The notes beneath the pieces are model-generated. The model did not search any database, was not told the DNA's origin, and saw only the letters and a program-made list of their open reading frames with translations. Shown in pieces: positions 23,456 through 36,149 of a DNA stretch of 64,000 nucleotides. Origin of the DNA: Synchiropus splendidus (taxonomy: Eukaryota > Chordata > Actinopteri > Syngnathiformes > Callionymidae). Location of the stretch: positions 9,133,501-9,197,500 of the forward strand of contig NC_071342.1 in NCBI RefSeq assembly GCF_027744825.2. Reading direction: 5' to 3'. How positions within the stretch are numbered: the stretch's first letter is position 1; each line of letters opens with the position of its first letter. The position numbers were made by a program, and so were the translations under genes.

Positions 23456-25038
23456 TGTTTTAAAACAACCCAGTGAGAAGGATTTGGCCCCCAAGCCTGG
23501 AGTTTGACTCATGCCTCACTTGAAGTGACTTCTTGCCCGAGAAAAAAAGCAGCCTCTCACCAACAAGAACGTATTTTAAGTCTGTTGTATTGATATGATA
23601 GAAGCCTATTTCAACGTGTCTGAAACCACATCATGCGGAGCAAACGCCGCCCGAGGAGGCAGTCACCGCCAGCACTGTCATCTGTGTGAAATCGATGCCT
23701 CAAACTCTCCCCGTAGCATCAAACTCTCCCGATCGATAGCTGAGAATATCTAACAGTGATGCGGCTGGACTCCGGTCTGCGGATCATTGCCTGAGTCGGG
23801 TGGAAGGCGTGGAACTGTTTTGCGAAAGAGACTTTATTTTGATTCATTTAAATAATAAATGTCTTCGGGAACCTATGAGCTCTGAGCTGAAAGCACAGAA
23901 GTAATTAAGTATGAACATTGTAAGTTTTGCAGTTTTAATGGCGCCTGCCCTCAGTTTTAAACACATGATAAAAATTTGAAAGTAGCAGAATGAAATTAGT
24001 GTTGGAGAATTTGTGCAAATGGAATGTAATTCGCCGTCTTTAAAAACTCAGGTCTGCGGCGGCGAGGAGGCCGGCGAGCAAATTGCCTACAGTTTCACAC
24101 CGGTGCACGTGCGCAAAGAGCTTCCTTGGATCTGCATGTCAGGTTCTGTCGGTCAACTATCAACAAGTGTGTGTACCTGGTTTAGCCTCATGTGTGGGGA
24201 CCAATTGACAGAACATGTCCTTGTGAGAACCTCATGCTTTTGTTGGGACCATTTGACCAGAACGCACAATTTCAAGCATCAATTTGAGGATGAAGACTTC
24301 AACTTCACCTAGCTCATCCTGGTTAAGGCTATTTTTTTTTTGGATGGTCAGGTTTAGGTTGAGTGAGTGGTCCCCACAGAGATGGAGATACAAACACGTG
24401 TGTGCGTACCATCGCAGACAAGGAGTGTTTTTCTCCAAAGAGAGATCTTTCTTTGAGTGGAAATCAAAAGGCAACTGCAGAGATAAGATATGTGCATATG
24501 TGTTTTAAAATGCAGGTCAGAGGCAGACATCCGGGCTGAGTGTGCACGCCCCCTAGTGGTGAAGCCCCTCAGGCTCAGTCCAGAAGCACACCCACCACTA
24601 ACTTAATATGATGTCAGCCAAGCACAAGTGTGTTCTGCAGCAATAATTAATGGGCCTCGCTGACAATAAAACAGGCATAGAAATATGAAAAACAGTTTTA
24701 ATATTTAATACGTTTGTGATGATGATGTGTGAAAAAAGGCGTTTTCCCTGAGCCTTGCAAACTGTGACCAATGTCTGGCCTGTGGGCCGAATTGCAGCGT
24801 TTGATCATATTTAAACAGCCTGAAGCCTGTGGAACAAAATGCATCACGTGGCCCACCAATAGTGTAAAAGTATGTATAGTGTAGTGACAGTGAAGCGTGT
24901 GACAGACGCAGATTTCTAAATTCGAGTGTGAAGAGAGAAAATATGACAGCTGCACAGTGATTTGGGACAAGTTCATGATCGCGAACTTTGAGACTTCAAA
25001 GTCTGCTGAGAAAAACATGCTGCTCAAAGTTGTTTGAG

Positions 25039-25259
25039 TAGTGATGGGTACATGAGGCTTCCGAAGACAGTACTGAAGGGTTGTTGAGGTTTCACGAAAC
25101 AATATCCTGGTTGTACACGGTCTGCTGTGAATATTTGGATTTGAACAGCTAAGTCAATGAAACGTCACATCATTTCTAAACCAAGAGCGCCATTTAGTGG
25201 CCTTTGAAAATAAGGACACCAACCCTGCAACACTGTTTCACGAGACCTCATCATCATCG
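25039..25259. mobile_element. hAT-type miniature element, copy 5
   Basis: The left end is TAGTGATGGGTACATGAGG. An internal ATGAAACGTCACATCATTTC block and a right CACTGTTTCACGAGACCTCA block are shared with the other copies. The right terminus is decayed. The inverted CTCF-like motif at 25185-25203 (AGCGCCATTTAGTGGCCTT) has one core mismatch. Confidence 0.7.
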
Positions 25260-25683
25260 CGAGTAAAAACAACCCCTTTGGTTTTTCAGTCTAGTGGTCA
25301 AAAGACATACTTCTAATGCTTCACTTTGTTTGCCATATACTCAGTATTTTTTTTTCTGCAAGTGTAACCCATTGTAAAGCATTTAACAATGACAATCGTG
25401 AATTGTAAACACCACTTTAACTTTCTATAAGCCTCAAATTGACATGGACATGAATCAATTCAACATGAATAAAAACATAATCCTGTCATCTTGTGAAATA
25501 TCCCACATTAATGCAATAATATACAGAGGTTGTGAAGCGTGAGCTGTGATCAGGCGACAGATTATTGTACTTGAACTGAAAATGAAAGTCAATTTATCTG
25601 CCTAAAAAAAATTCCTGGTCAACATGCACAAATGGCGATTTTAAATAGAGTGATATTTTTAACTCTTTTCCGACACTGGTGGC

Positions 25684-25869
25684 CAGTGGTGGGTAGATGA
25701 TGCATCATGAAACAGTGTCCTACTTATGGAGGCCACTAGATGGTGCTCTAGGTTTAGAAATGATGCAAGGTCTTGTTGGTTTAGTTGTAAGTCCAAATAA
25801 TTGACAGCAGACAGTGCCATCTGGTGGCCTCTGAAAATCAGAACACTGTTTCATGAAACCTCACTACTG
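25684..25869. mobile_element. hAT-type miniature element, copy 6
   Basis: The left end is CAGTGGTGGGTAGATGATG and the right end is TTTCATGAAACCTCACTACT. The left motif GGCCACTAGATGGTGCT at 25731-25747 has one mismatch. The right motif at 25812-25831 (CAGTGCCATCTGGTGGCCTC) is a perfect inverted CTCF consensus match. Confidence 0.75.
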
Positions 25870-27569
25870 AGGGCAGTAGGTTGGAGTACGGCCTGAAAGT
25901 CACCCTTCCCTTTGAGGGACACAGCAACAAACATCGCAAGCATCACCTCAGGTCAATGATATGAAAACAAAAAAAAGCTGCAGCAGTAAGAACTAAATGT
26001 GAGGGGGACACAGGGCGAGGGACTGAGGAGCAGCAACCGAAAAAACAAGTCAATGGAAAGGCTGCGAGGCTGCAAACTGTACTTCTTTGCAGTTTCTCAG
26101 AGAGGCGTGTGACTGACAGGTGGGAACATTAATCCCCAGCGCTCCTCAGCACTCCTCCTGCCGAGGTGGAACATAGGCCATCAATCTCGTTAACCTATTG
26201 GAAACGCCACTTTTCTCCAGCTCGTGTTCACCACCACCCGCCGCCACTGATCGTCACACGCCGTCCTGCAGATAAAAGATTCATGCGTCTCCCATTGAAG
26301 TGCGCAGGAAGCCGTTTAAACACGTGCTCGGATGTCTCGGGACCAGACAGAGGGGACGTACTCTTGTATTACCATGGTGTTTACTACACTTCTGAATCCC
26401 CAATGTTGGGGATCCGCAGCTTGCGTTTGTCACACATCTGCTGCCTGCGTGAAATCGGGGTTGCCAGGCGGCGTCTCACTCGATTCCCCCCTGCTCCCAG
26501 AGCTGCTTGTAAGTTTGACTCGGAGCAAGCATCTGCAACAAGAATCTTTTGTTTCCATTTAACGGGAGTCAGTCAAGCTGAGGGAACGTGTCCACAAACT
26601 GTCACTACCGGGTGCCGTTAAGTAGATGGGCCGTGCTTTAAATTCTACCTCCGTCCAAGAGAGGTTTGTCAGTGCTGAGGAAAACAGAGCGTAGGCACGG
26701 CACCAATAACAATATCAATGGGGAATATTTTCAAGCATGTTTACTGGAGCGATGTTTTGGTGGCCAGTTGCACGTTTTCTGGCGAAAGCTTGAAAACACT
26801 GTGACCACCTCCGACGTCACAATTTGGATAGTAATGCGGGTGCACGGCCACGTTGGAGACGTTCCAGTGGGATGATGAGCACTGCGGTGGAGAAATGTCG
26901 GAAAGGTACGGAAAGGCGAATGACTTGGTCCACTGAAAAGGACATGATATTTGTGGTGCAGCTCCACACACTGCTGGAAAGAGACCTCAGAAGTAATGGG
27001 GAAAAACTTTGAGTCGGTTCAGGCACCAAATGTTAACACGATATGATATTTTACTGAAAAACCGGGGCCATCAATAGATTCAATTATGCAGTTAACTTGC
27101 AATTTTTTTCATTCGTTCTACAACAACACAAGAGTTTAAAAGGCAATCATTCACAGTTAACTCAAAATTTTGGTTTGAGTTGGTGCTGAATTGTAACTTA
27201 TAGTACCAGTGAGAACTGGGTACTTTACAGCCAATAGTTGCTCTGTTCACAATGTAGTTTTCCTTTAGTTAATCTGTGTTCTGTTTAAAGTGATAGGAGC
27301 CATCTTCCACAATACCACTATTGGCAGTTAAAATTTACATCCATATACTGTTTGTTGGATTTTGTATAGATTCTTTCCTTGTAGATCCTGGTTTAGCTTC
27401 ACTGCCCACAAGTGCCCCCTACAGCCTTTGGCATTGTTCTCCCAGGGAGTCGATAATACGCCCAATGTTTTTCATGGATTAACAAAAATACAATAATTTT
27501 CCATTTACCTCGCTGCCATTCAGGACCTTATTCAGCCCGTATGCATTGTTCACCTGCCGAGCGCCTCCA

Positions 27570-27605
27570 AAGTGGCGACTTATATTATTATATAAGTCGC
27601 CACTT
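27570..27605. other. perfect 15-bp hairpin with 6-nt loop
   Basis: AAGTGGCGACTTATA at 27570-27584 is followed, after TTATTA, by its exact reverse complement at 27591-27605. There is no T-run, and the context is eukaryotic, so a terminator reading does not apply. Confidence 0.85.
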
Positions 27606-27776
27606 ATTATATATGGTGACGATATTTGGGTTTCTTTGGCCATGCTTCATGTATAAATCTCTTGAAAACAGTGCCAGAAAATGTGCAACAGAACGTAGAG
27701 TGACGGTTGTGTGATGAAGTGCAGAGCACTCAGTGCCAGAGATTATGTACTAGGATATCAGTTTGTTTGTACACAG

Positions 27777-27954
27777 CAGTGATGGGTAGATGAAGTATCA
27801 TGAAACAGTACTGCAGGCTTCGTGAAACACTGGACTCATTTTCACAGGCCACAAGATGGCGCTCTTGGTTTCAAAATGATGTAAAGTATCTGGCCATCTG
27901 GTGGCCACTGACAATCAGGACACTGTTTCATGAAACCTCACCTGCCCATCACCA
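27777..27954. mobile_element. hAT-type miniature element, copy 7
   Basis: Ends CAGTGATGGGTAGATGAAG and CCTGCCCATCACCA. The flanking octamers GTACACAG and GTGCAAAA match at 5 of 8, compatible with an eroded duplication. CTCF-like motifs lie at 27845-27862 (GGCCACAAGATGGCGCT, one mismatch) and, inverted, at 27891-27910 (one mismatch). Confidence 0.75.
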
Positions 27955-28612
27955 GTGCAAAATGATTTGATTTCAGTGCAGTTCCCTCACTTCTTTTAGA
28001 TTCACGTCGGTCCTCCAGATTTCTTCCCACCACACTGCTGATCTGTTGGTCACATGACCTGCACTGTCAAAAACCAGAGAAGGCGACAGAACCAACGTCA
28101 CTGGGGATAAAACAGGGGTGCTAGCTCACGGACAGTGCCTCAAACTGCTAAGCTAACAGTAAGAGCATCTGGTAGTCAGGATGGTGCAAGCAACATAAAA
28201 TCTAGTCAGCAGCATGAGCACTAATAAGACAGGCTAAAGGCCTAAATCTACATTGGATAGCAACGTCAAAGGAAGAGCGCAACATAGCTACCATTCATTT
28301 GAATTGCAACCATTAGCTCTGCTTCAGTGCGTTGCAGGAGCTCCATGGCACTGCAGCCACCTGCAGTCTGACTGAGCTCACAAGTAATAAAATATATACA
28401 GTAATATTCAATGTTCAGCTCAGGAATCTTCGAGCCAATAGCTGACCCCGTTTCCTGCTTTTCCTCGTGCTGACTTTGATACACATTGACATAAGTATAA
28501 GCCGACTCTCTAGGCTTCCTCACATGCATCAACATTGGTTGACTGTGCAACAGCAATGCTTATTGTGTAATGCATATTTAAAATGACCCAAAATAGAATG
28601 CAGATAATTTGA

Positions 28613-30694
28613 GATTTAATGCACATTTTAAAAATAATTGCATATCGTATTTTCCCTGCAGAAAACATGGATTTTTAAATGGAAAAAAAACACATTGAAA
28701 ATATAGTGAAAGTAGCAACTTTTTTTTTTACTTTTTGAGATATTTACATGTAACCAAAGACGGTGTCCTTGAAACAGGTACAAACATTGTTTTTAATCTT
28801 GCTGCAATTTTCCAAAATGACAACTCAGAAATATAGTATAAAATAAAAATATCAGCTCCAGGGGAAGGAAAACAAAAGTAGTCTAAGCATCATATTTCAT
28901 TGACCACTATGTACACAAGTATTTACATTCTACAATTCCATTTGGACCGGCGAAAGAAAGGGACAGTAAACAGAGTCGTGTTCACTGAAGCCCTGCAAAC
29001 CAGGTAGGATCTGCAAGTATGGCTGTCATTCGATCAGTTGGAGCAGTACGAGAGGGAGGCTAGACACGGGTTCAAGATCACGGCACAAAAGAATAAATAA
29101 CCGGGATTATGAATGATGCGCAAATAGGAAATGAATGCACAAAGACAATATTGAAAAATCAAATTTGAGGGCCATTTTCACGGGCTCCAACTCTCACTGC
29201 TCCACTGGGGAAATGAACTGAAGCAGGTCACAACTGGGTTGGTTTCTATTGAGTCGACATTTGAAGCCTGGCCTCTTTTAAAAGCACACAACAAAAGGCC
29301 TGGTGCTCAAACGTGAGCGCATAATGGAGCCTGTGTTGTCTGAAATTAATGAACAATGTTGATTCAATTATGATTCACTCTGCAGCTCTAATGAGGAAAT
29401 CTCCAGGTGGTCATGTGACCGCGAACATCGCGCAAAACTGTTTGATAAAAAAGACAGAAATTCAGATCACTGCCGCAACCAAGTGGCTGGACAGATTTGG
29501 GGACAGCAGCAACTCAAACTGCTCAGTATTACTGCAAATGTGACGGCAAGATTCATTTGAGAGACCTCCGCGCTATAATTAAAATATGCAAATATAATCC
29601 AGAGCCCATATGGCACTGACAATGCCGATCAACGTTTGAGTCGAAACGCAATCCTCTACTTCATCAAATCATTCTGGCATCATCGCTCCAGTATTGAGGA
29701 GGAATAGTCTTCCTTTGTTCAACTTATTTTAATTCACCCTAAAAGTTCGACAGCTGTCACCAAGTCTGAGAAGGAGGCCAGCCACCGCCCGACACCTGGG
29801 CGAGGAGGATGATACAAGGAGGTGACACGCAGGACACGCGCTTCCGTTCGCAAACCAGGAGGAAGGCTTCATTTAAATACATAGATGCTCTGATGAAAGA
29901 TTGAAAACGGAAGCACACAATTCATCACAGGCTGTGTTAAAATATAAATAAGATCTAAGCTTGTTAAAATATGTCCGGGTAGACGGTGGGAGGAGGGGGG
30001 GAAAAAACTGGACGAGCTAAGAGAAATGTCTAACAGTGGGCAGATACACAGGGTGTTTTCGTAAAGCAACACATGTTGAGAGGAAAAGAAATGCCCTGCA
30101 TGACGGAACGACAACTCGATAGTTTAAAACAGCTAAAACCAAAGGATTCGTAAAAGTAACCGCTGAGGTTAAGGAAGGTTATAAATCTAATTTTTTTTAA
30201 AAGCTTTTCTTCAACATTCAACTCGACAGCAAACTATTAGTCTATGGGTGTATGCATTCAAAAACAATTCCGCACACGCATAGAGACATCACGCGGGCAT
30301 CCATGACAGTGATTGTTTTTCATGTGAATCGATGATTTCACCCTCGGCTTTGACGTGGATATGCAGAGATTAAAAGGAAATGACCCATGAAATTTGATTC
30401 AGAGGTTCACACTCCAGCCAGTGGACCAGGAATCAACGGCGGTGTCTGTCGCCACCATCCAGTCTTCAACATTCCACACAGTATTTGGAATCTGGGCGAT
30501 CCGGACCGACAACTCGCTCGGAACGTTCAATCTGATGCCGATGCCGGGACTCCGTGGGCTGCCGGGGCTTTGGTTGAGGCTGTGCTCCAGAGAGGTTGAT
30601 AGAGACTTTCTACTTTACATGACGCCACTGATGCTCCTGTCGTGATGGGGAATGCGCTCAGACGACCCCGCAAGTGTGCAGTCAGAACCCCCCG
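28613..30694 (-). other. wapl: probable wapl 3' UTR
   Basis: The minus-strand sequence after the stop codon is non-coding. No AATAAA is seen in the first 2 kb, but ATTAAA occurs at 29733-29728, near 28795-28790 and near 28618-28613 (read as TTTAAT on the plus strand). These allow 3' UTRs of about 1 to 2.1 kb. Which one is used cannot be decided from sequence. Confidence 0.4.
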
Positions 30695-33323
30695 TTAGCA
30701 GTGCTCCAGGTAGTCGATGACCCGTGAGATGGACTTTTGTCCCGTGGTGCCCATGGCGCACTGAGTGAGGAGATGAGACAAAGAAAATGGTGTTGGTGTG
30801 AGGGTGACTGAGACCATGTTTAGAAGCAGATGCTGCCGTCTGCAGCAATGACTCATACAAGGCTGCACATCTGTGGCCATCCATGTGAACACCAGTCCTG
30901 CACATTACCTCGCCATAGTCAGACAAGGCGCCCTCTACTGTTGAGCTTGCTGCCACCTCCAATTCGCAATTGAGCTCAATGTTCATTCAAGTCATGAAAG
31001 TTGAGTTCAGGCTTTTGACAGCTTAAGCCTTACAGATTGTTCAAGGCTGAGATTTACTTTGGCTATAAAATATTAACAGATGATTAATTGCATTTGAACT
31101 CACACATTCAGGAGGCGCTTCTAAATCCGAAAAGGAGGAGCATTTTTCTCAAAACTTTGATCGCTGCACAGTTTGGCTGAGTAGCTACACTTGGGTCACA
31201 TAGGAAAGTCGACATTTCCCATCAGCTGTGAAGCTCAGCCTCAGGTAAAAATCATCTGAAATGATCAGATCTCTAAACACACTGCCGTCTCTTTCAACTT
31301 TGGACATTTGGAGAAAAAACAATTAAACTGCCCTAAATGATATTTTTATGGGATTGATAGTGATAAGTATTATACGTAATACGTGCCCGTATTTGTTAGG
31401 GCAAGAAAGATTTGAGATCCTTCAGTAAAGAGACCTGTTAACACATGCACAAGTCCCATGATAAGTAAACTCAAACATTACTCTGACTTTTCAATATTGA
31501 ATCATACCCAATTGTTGCTCCTGGCTGTTTTTAATTCAAAATGTGTAATTCAATTCAGTCAGATGAGCAGCACGTTTGTTACATTTTCTCCATTGGCATC
31601 ATGATCCTTGAATGAAAATATAGAATTTGTACTTTTAGCTACAACTATTTGTAACCTTTTATTCTGGATCACGATTTATAAATATTTTCCTCACCACAAC
31701 TTCTCATCACTCATTGGAAACTGTAGTACACATACTGATGACAGTCACTTACAGTGAGGTTCATGAAGTTCAAGAATTTCTTCAGCATTTCCGTCATGAT
31801 GGAGAAATCTCCCTTAGGCAGATGTTCTCTCACAGTAGTCACGTTGACCTTGTGGACAAAAGAATTGGAGAAAACATCCAATGAAGATCAGGGGATGGGA
31901 AGACATGTTGGTTATTGAGGAATCTCACCTGACTCCCCTGGCAGAGGCAGCCCAGCAGCAGAGCCGTGTAGGAGGCGACAATGCTGTCCTCCATATGTTT
32001 GCCTGCATGCTGCAAAGCTGCAGGAAACACAAGACAGAAAAAGAGAAATAAAAAGAAGAATTATTTCACAAGCTGTTTGTCTTCATATAAATGACGATGG
32101 TTTGTTTCAAAGGTTAAGTGGATCAAAACAGCAACTGACACCTCTCACAGCCTCAATTAGACTCAGTTTTAAAATTTGACGTGTATCTTGTCTAATTCAA
32201 ATTCAATTCTTTTCTAAAAGTGTATTGTGGTGTATGGAGCTGCAACACAGCACTATGATATGCATTTCTTGCTCCGGCTCCACTCGATTGAGATGTCAAA
32301 TGCATTCAAGTCGATGGCACAGAATCAGCTCTGCAACGCTGAGCACATTAGATTTTGGTTTAAGGCAATGTTAAGAAAAGGCTTCTCTCTCATGCACACA
32401 AACGTCTACCTTTATTTAGGTCCAACTCTTCATCCTCCTCCTCTTTCTTCTCCTTCGCATTCTTATCTTCTTGGCTGTCGTTGGTTTCAGCTTCCACCCA
32501 CTGGATTTCCCCGGATGTTTCTTGCCACTCTCCACTTTGGTCCAGTGCTGGCTTGGGTGCCTCACTGATGAGGTCATCAGTCTTCGCCTCTGCCAGGATG
32601 GCTGCACGCTCTCGCTCCAAAAAGAGCTGAAATTAAGAGACAAATTATCAGGTGAAAAGATAGACAGACAGAACAACCATAAAAACTAACGTGGCCCAAA
32701 TCCAAATTCTATTCAAATTATCTAAAGGTCGATGCGACTGTCTCACAGAACAAGTTTCAAGAGACACCGAGCATTTCAGAACTCTACCTTCACCAGGGCA
32801 GCTAAAGCACCAGAGGCTTCTTCTTTCAGTTTCTCTGTCCCATCACCCTCAGGCTCTGCATCACACTGTGAAACCGACTCTGACGCTTTTGGGTCAGCAG
32901 GAGGCAGCAGTGAGTCTTCTAGACATGTGTTGTCAACTTTGTACTCCAAATCGACTAGACAGTGCCGGTTTCTTGAGCTGTACTCCACAAGATTAATAAG
33001 TAGTCCCAACCCCTGAAACAAAGATGGAAAAGCTTAGAAACACGAGATGTTGCATCGTGGTGGGTGACAGAAGACACTTCGAACTCATTATCTCCTTCCA
33101 AAATAAATGACAATGTTAAGGTCCTAAGGCTACTGTACATCTATCGCAACAGAAGATGATAGAGCTCAAGGCTGCAATGTACTCATGGGTTCACCTGAAA
33201 AGATGGGATAGCAGGGCAGTGCCCAGGGCGCAATAGCCAGTATGAAAATCATGGAGGTTTTATGTTTGAATTTCTAATTCAAATTTTCTATAGCTTGTTC
33301 AGTCACCTTGAAGTATTTGGCAA

Positions 33324-33371
<48 letters not shown>

Positions 33372-36103
33372 TCTATATAATTTTTATTTTTTATTCAAAC
33401 ACGAAATCTTGATAACTGACTTACCAGGACTCTGACGTCGAAGCGCTGCTCCGGGGGAATGTAACGTGGGACTCTCAGGACACAATTCAGGGCCGTTACA
33501 ATGAGATTCTCCTGCTCACCGGTCTTTGTGCTACCCCACTCTGCTCAGACAAAAAAATACATCATCATGCATGCCATTAAAATGATTGATCAAGATCTAC
33601 AGCCATAAACAACAGGGGCAACAACTGTTGCCATATACTACCGTTGTCGTGCGTGAGGTTGAGCAGCACTCCAATGACGGCCCTCATGCAGTCCTCCACA
33701 GCCTTTCCAACATTACTGAAACTACAGTGTGGCAACAATGCACCAGATGATGTCAAGGAGCTGTTGTTTAATGCCCTGCTGTACCGCTGAATCATGTCCT
33801 CGCAGTGCCACAGAGCTCTGAAAAAGGCAACAAAACAAATCGATTTGAGAAGTTGAACAAGGGTTTCCAAGAAACAAAAAAAGATCCTTCCACCAATTTG
33901 CTATCTTCATACATTCACTTTTAGCTAGCATTCAAAAAGACATCAAACCTTCCTCATGTATCAAACTGGTTGACAGTTTTAATTAAAGCAACCTCAAAAC
34001 ATAATCCCATGTAACAGAAACAATTCGGTCTTTGCTGCGTTTTATGTTAATTGAAATGAAAAAACCATCAAAGTGAAAAAGGTGTTTGCTTATGGTATGA
34101 AGAAGCCATTAGTGAATATGTGCTAATAAAATGCGTTTCAAAAACTATGTGAGGTTTGATTTGTGGTTAAATGAGAGACCTTTACGCTAAGAACGGCTGC
34201 TGTAATGGTCCTAGTAACTTGGAAACAAAGTGGAATAAGTAAATTTTAGAGTTTGAATTAAATTCTATTAGTTCTCCACATTGACACACTTTATTTTATT
34301 ATGGACACAGCATGGTGAATAGCATTAAATGTTGCGTCCAAGAGAAAATACTTTGCTGAGAAAATACATTTAAGTCAATGACAGTACTTTTTGGAATTCT
34401 TAGAAGCAGTAACGTGAAAATGATTTACCAAAAAAAGACATCTATTTTGCAATACATTTGTCTGTGACCTGTTTCACCCACCGACTCTTTCGGGGGAACT
34501 GAGGTGGGAATTTGGCACCACCATTTAACAGTTGCTGCAACACCAAGAGAGCTGTGTACTATCATGGCAATTTGTAGAGCTCTGCATGCATGTCTTATAA
34601 AATGTTTTACATCAAATTATGACACACTAAAAATGCCACTAAACTGCAGCGGAGCTGGTCTCATAAAAAAATATGCGTTTGACATCTGGAAAACATGCTA
34701 ACTAGCCTGCTAGTGAAAGGAGTGTTTCTGCAACCAGGAAAAAAAACCCTACAAAGCTGCATTTTTGTTTACCTGGCGGAGGAGACAATGAGTTCAGAGT
34801 CTTTGTAAGCAATTAAGTAGCCTTGGTTTTCTGGGTTCTGCACTGTCACCTGTTGGCAGATGATGAAAGAAACACAATCAATAAGAGGGACCCCAAAATA
34901 AAAATAGACAGGGAGAAAAGAAAAGAGAAGCACATAGGTCTTTGCAATAAATTAAATTTGCAAGACCACTGATAAATGATGGTGCATAAAAAATTACATG
35001 AGAATATCACAATTTTTCAAATGTCGTTGGGAACCACTACTTAATGACTTCAAGTTGAAAACACACTGGTGATTTAAGATACTTACACTTTCAAGTACCC
35101 GAAGACACCTTTCTGCGCCCCATAAAGAGGCCACCAGATTCTCCTTGTCATCCTCTTGGCTCAAGTTCTGGACACACTCCTTGACTGTAGGAACAGAAGC
35201 AGAGTTCCCATCTGTGGTAACCAGTCTGACAGCTAAATGACAGTGATAGACGTGCAGACTTGACCTCTCATCCTTCTCTCCTCACCTTTGTCAACAATAT
35301 GGTCCAATCCCCCAAGTAGCCGCAGTTCCTCTTTAAACCAATCACCTGCTCGCTTGGAAGTCAGGGAAAGTAAGGTTTCCATTGCAAGGTGACCCGTCTG
35401 TCGGTGAAAACTTGCGTGAATCATGCAGTAAATAACAATGCAAAATAATGTTCACTCTTTTAAGTGCTCATTTGCTGTTTGTATTTGAACCGAAGACATC
35501 AAAAAAATACAAATATATAATTACATCAGTGAGGTAATTGCAAAGCTGATTTTTGGTTACAACCAAGAAACTAAGCATTTACTTCACAAGAAAACCAAAG
35601 AGTGAAAATGCATTTCTATCCAAGATGCTCCGACTACCCACCGTGATGTTTTCCAAGTCAAGGTGTTTATTGTGCACAGTCTCACACAGCTTTCTAATCT
35701 TCTCCTTGACCTTAGCCACCTCTTTTGCAGTGAGTTGATCCTGGTGGGCTGAATAGTCCTGGTCTAGTTCCAAGAGCTTGATCATTAGCTCCAGACAGGC
35801 TCTGTCCAGGTCCATGTTAAGACGATCTCGGCTCAGAATGTACATTAGCGCAGCTGTGCAGAGAGCCAGGTTCTGAAACACAAACCAAAAAAATGTATCA
35901 TCTTTACCAAAGACCTTTTGTACGCATTACATTGCCTTTTTTTTTAAGATTAATATTTTCTCAATGTCTTAAAAATACCTTTTAAGTTTGTAACGTTCTC
36001 AGGGTAAGGAACAGTGAATTACACTATGTGGTCAGTCACAGTTTCTGTACAACTACTAGTGCATATACATAGCAAGACTTCCAAAGAGGTAAAAGCCATC
36101 AAA

Positions 36104-36149
<46 letters not shown>

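Noticed and set aside
26166..26621. 151-codon plus-strand open frame
   Set aside because: No family motif, no matching splice partners and an overlapping alternative frame. Chance is the simplest explanation.
30387..30986. Open frames around the wapl stop codon on both strands
   Set aside because: On the minus strand only the last 66 nt before 30695 are wapl coding. Upstream of 30760 the frame reads through the intron, and the plus-strand frames lie in the 3' UTR.
32227..32996. Plus-strand frames of about 100 codons opposite wapl
   Set aside because: They are antisense shadows of wapl exons 32626-32410 and 33012-32788.
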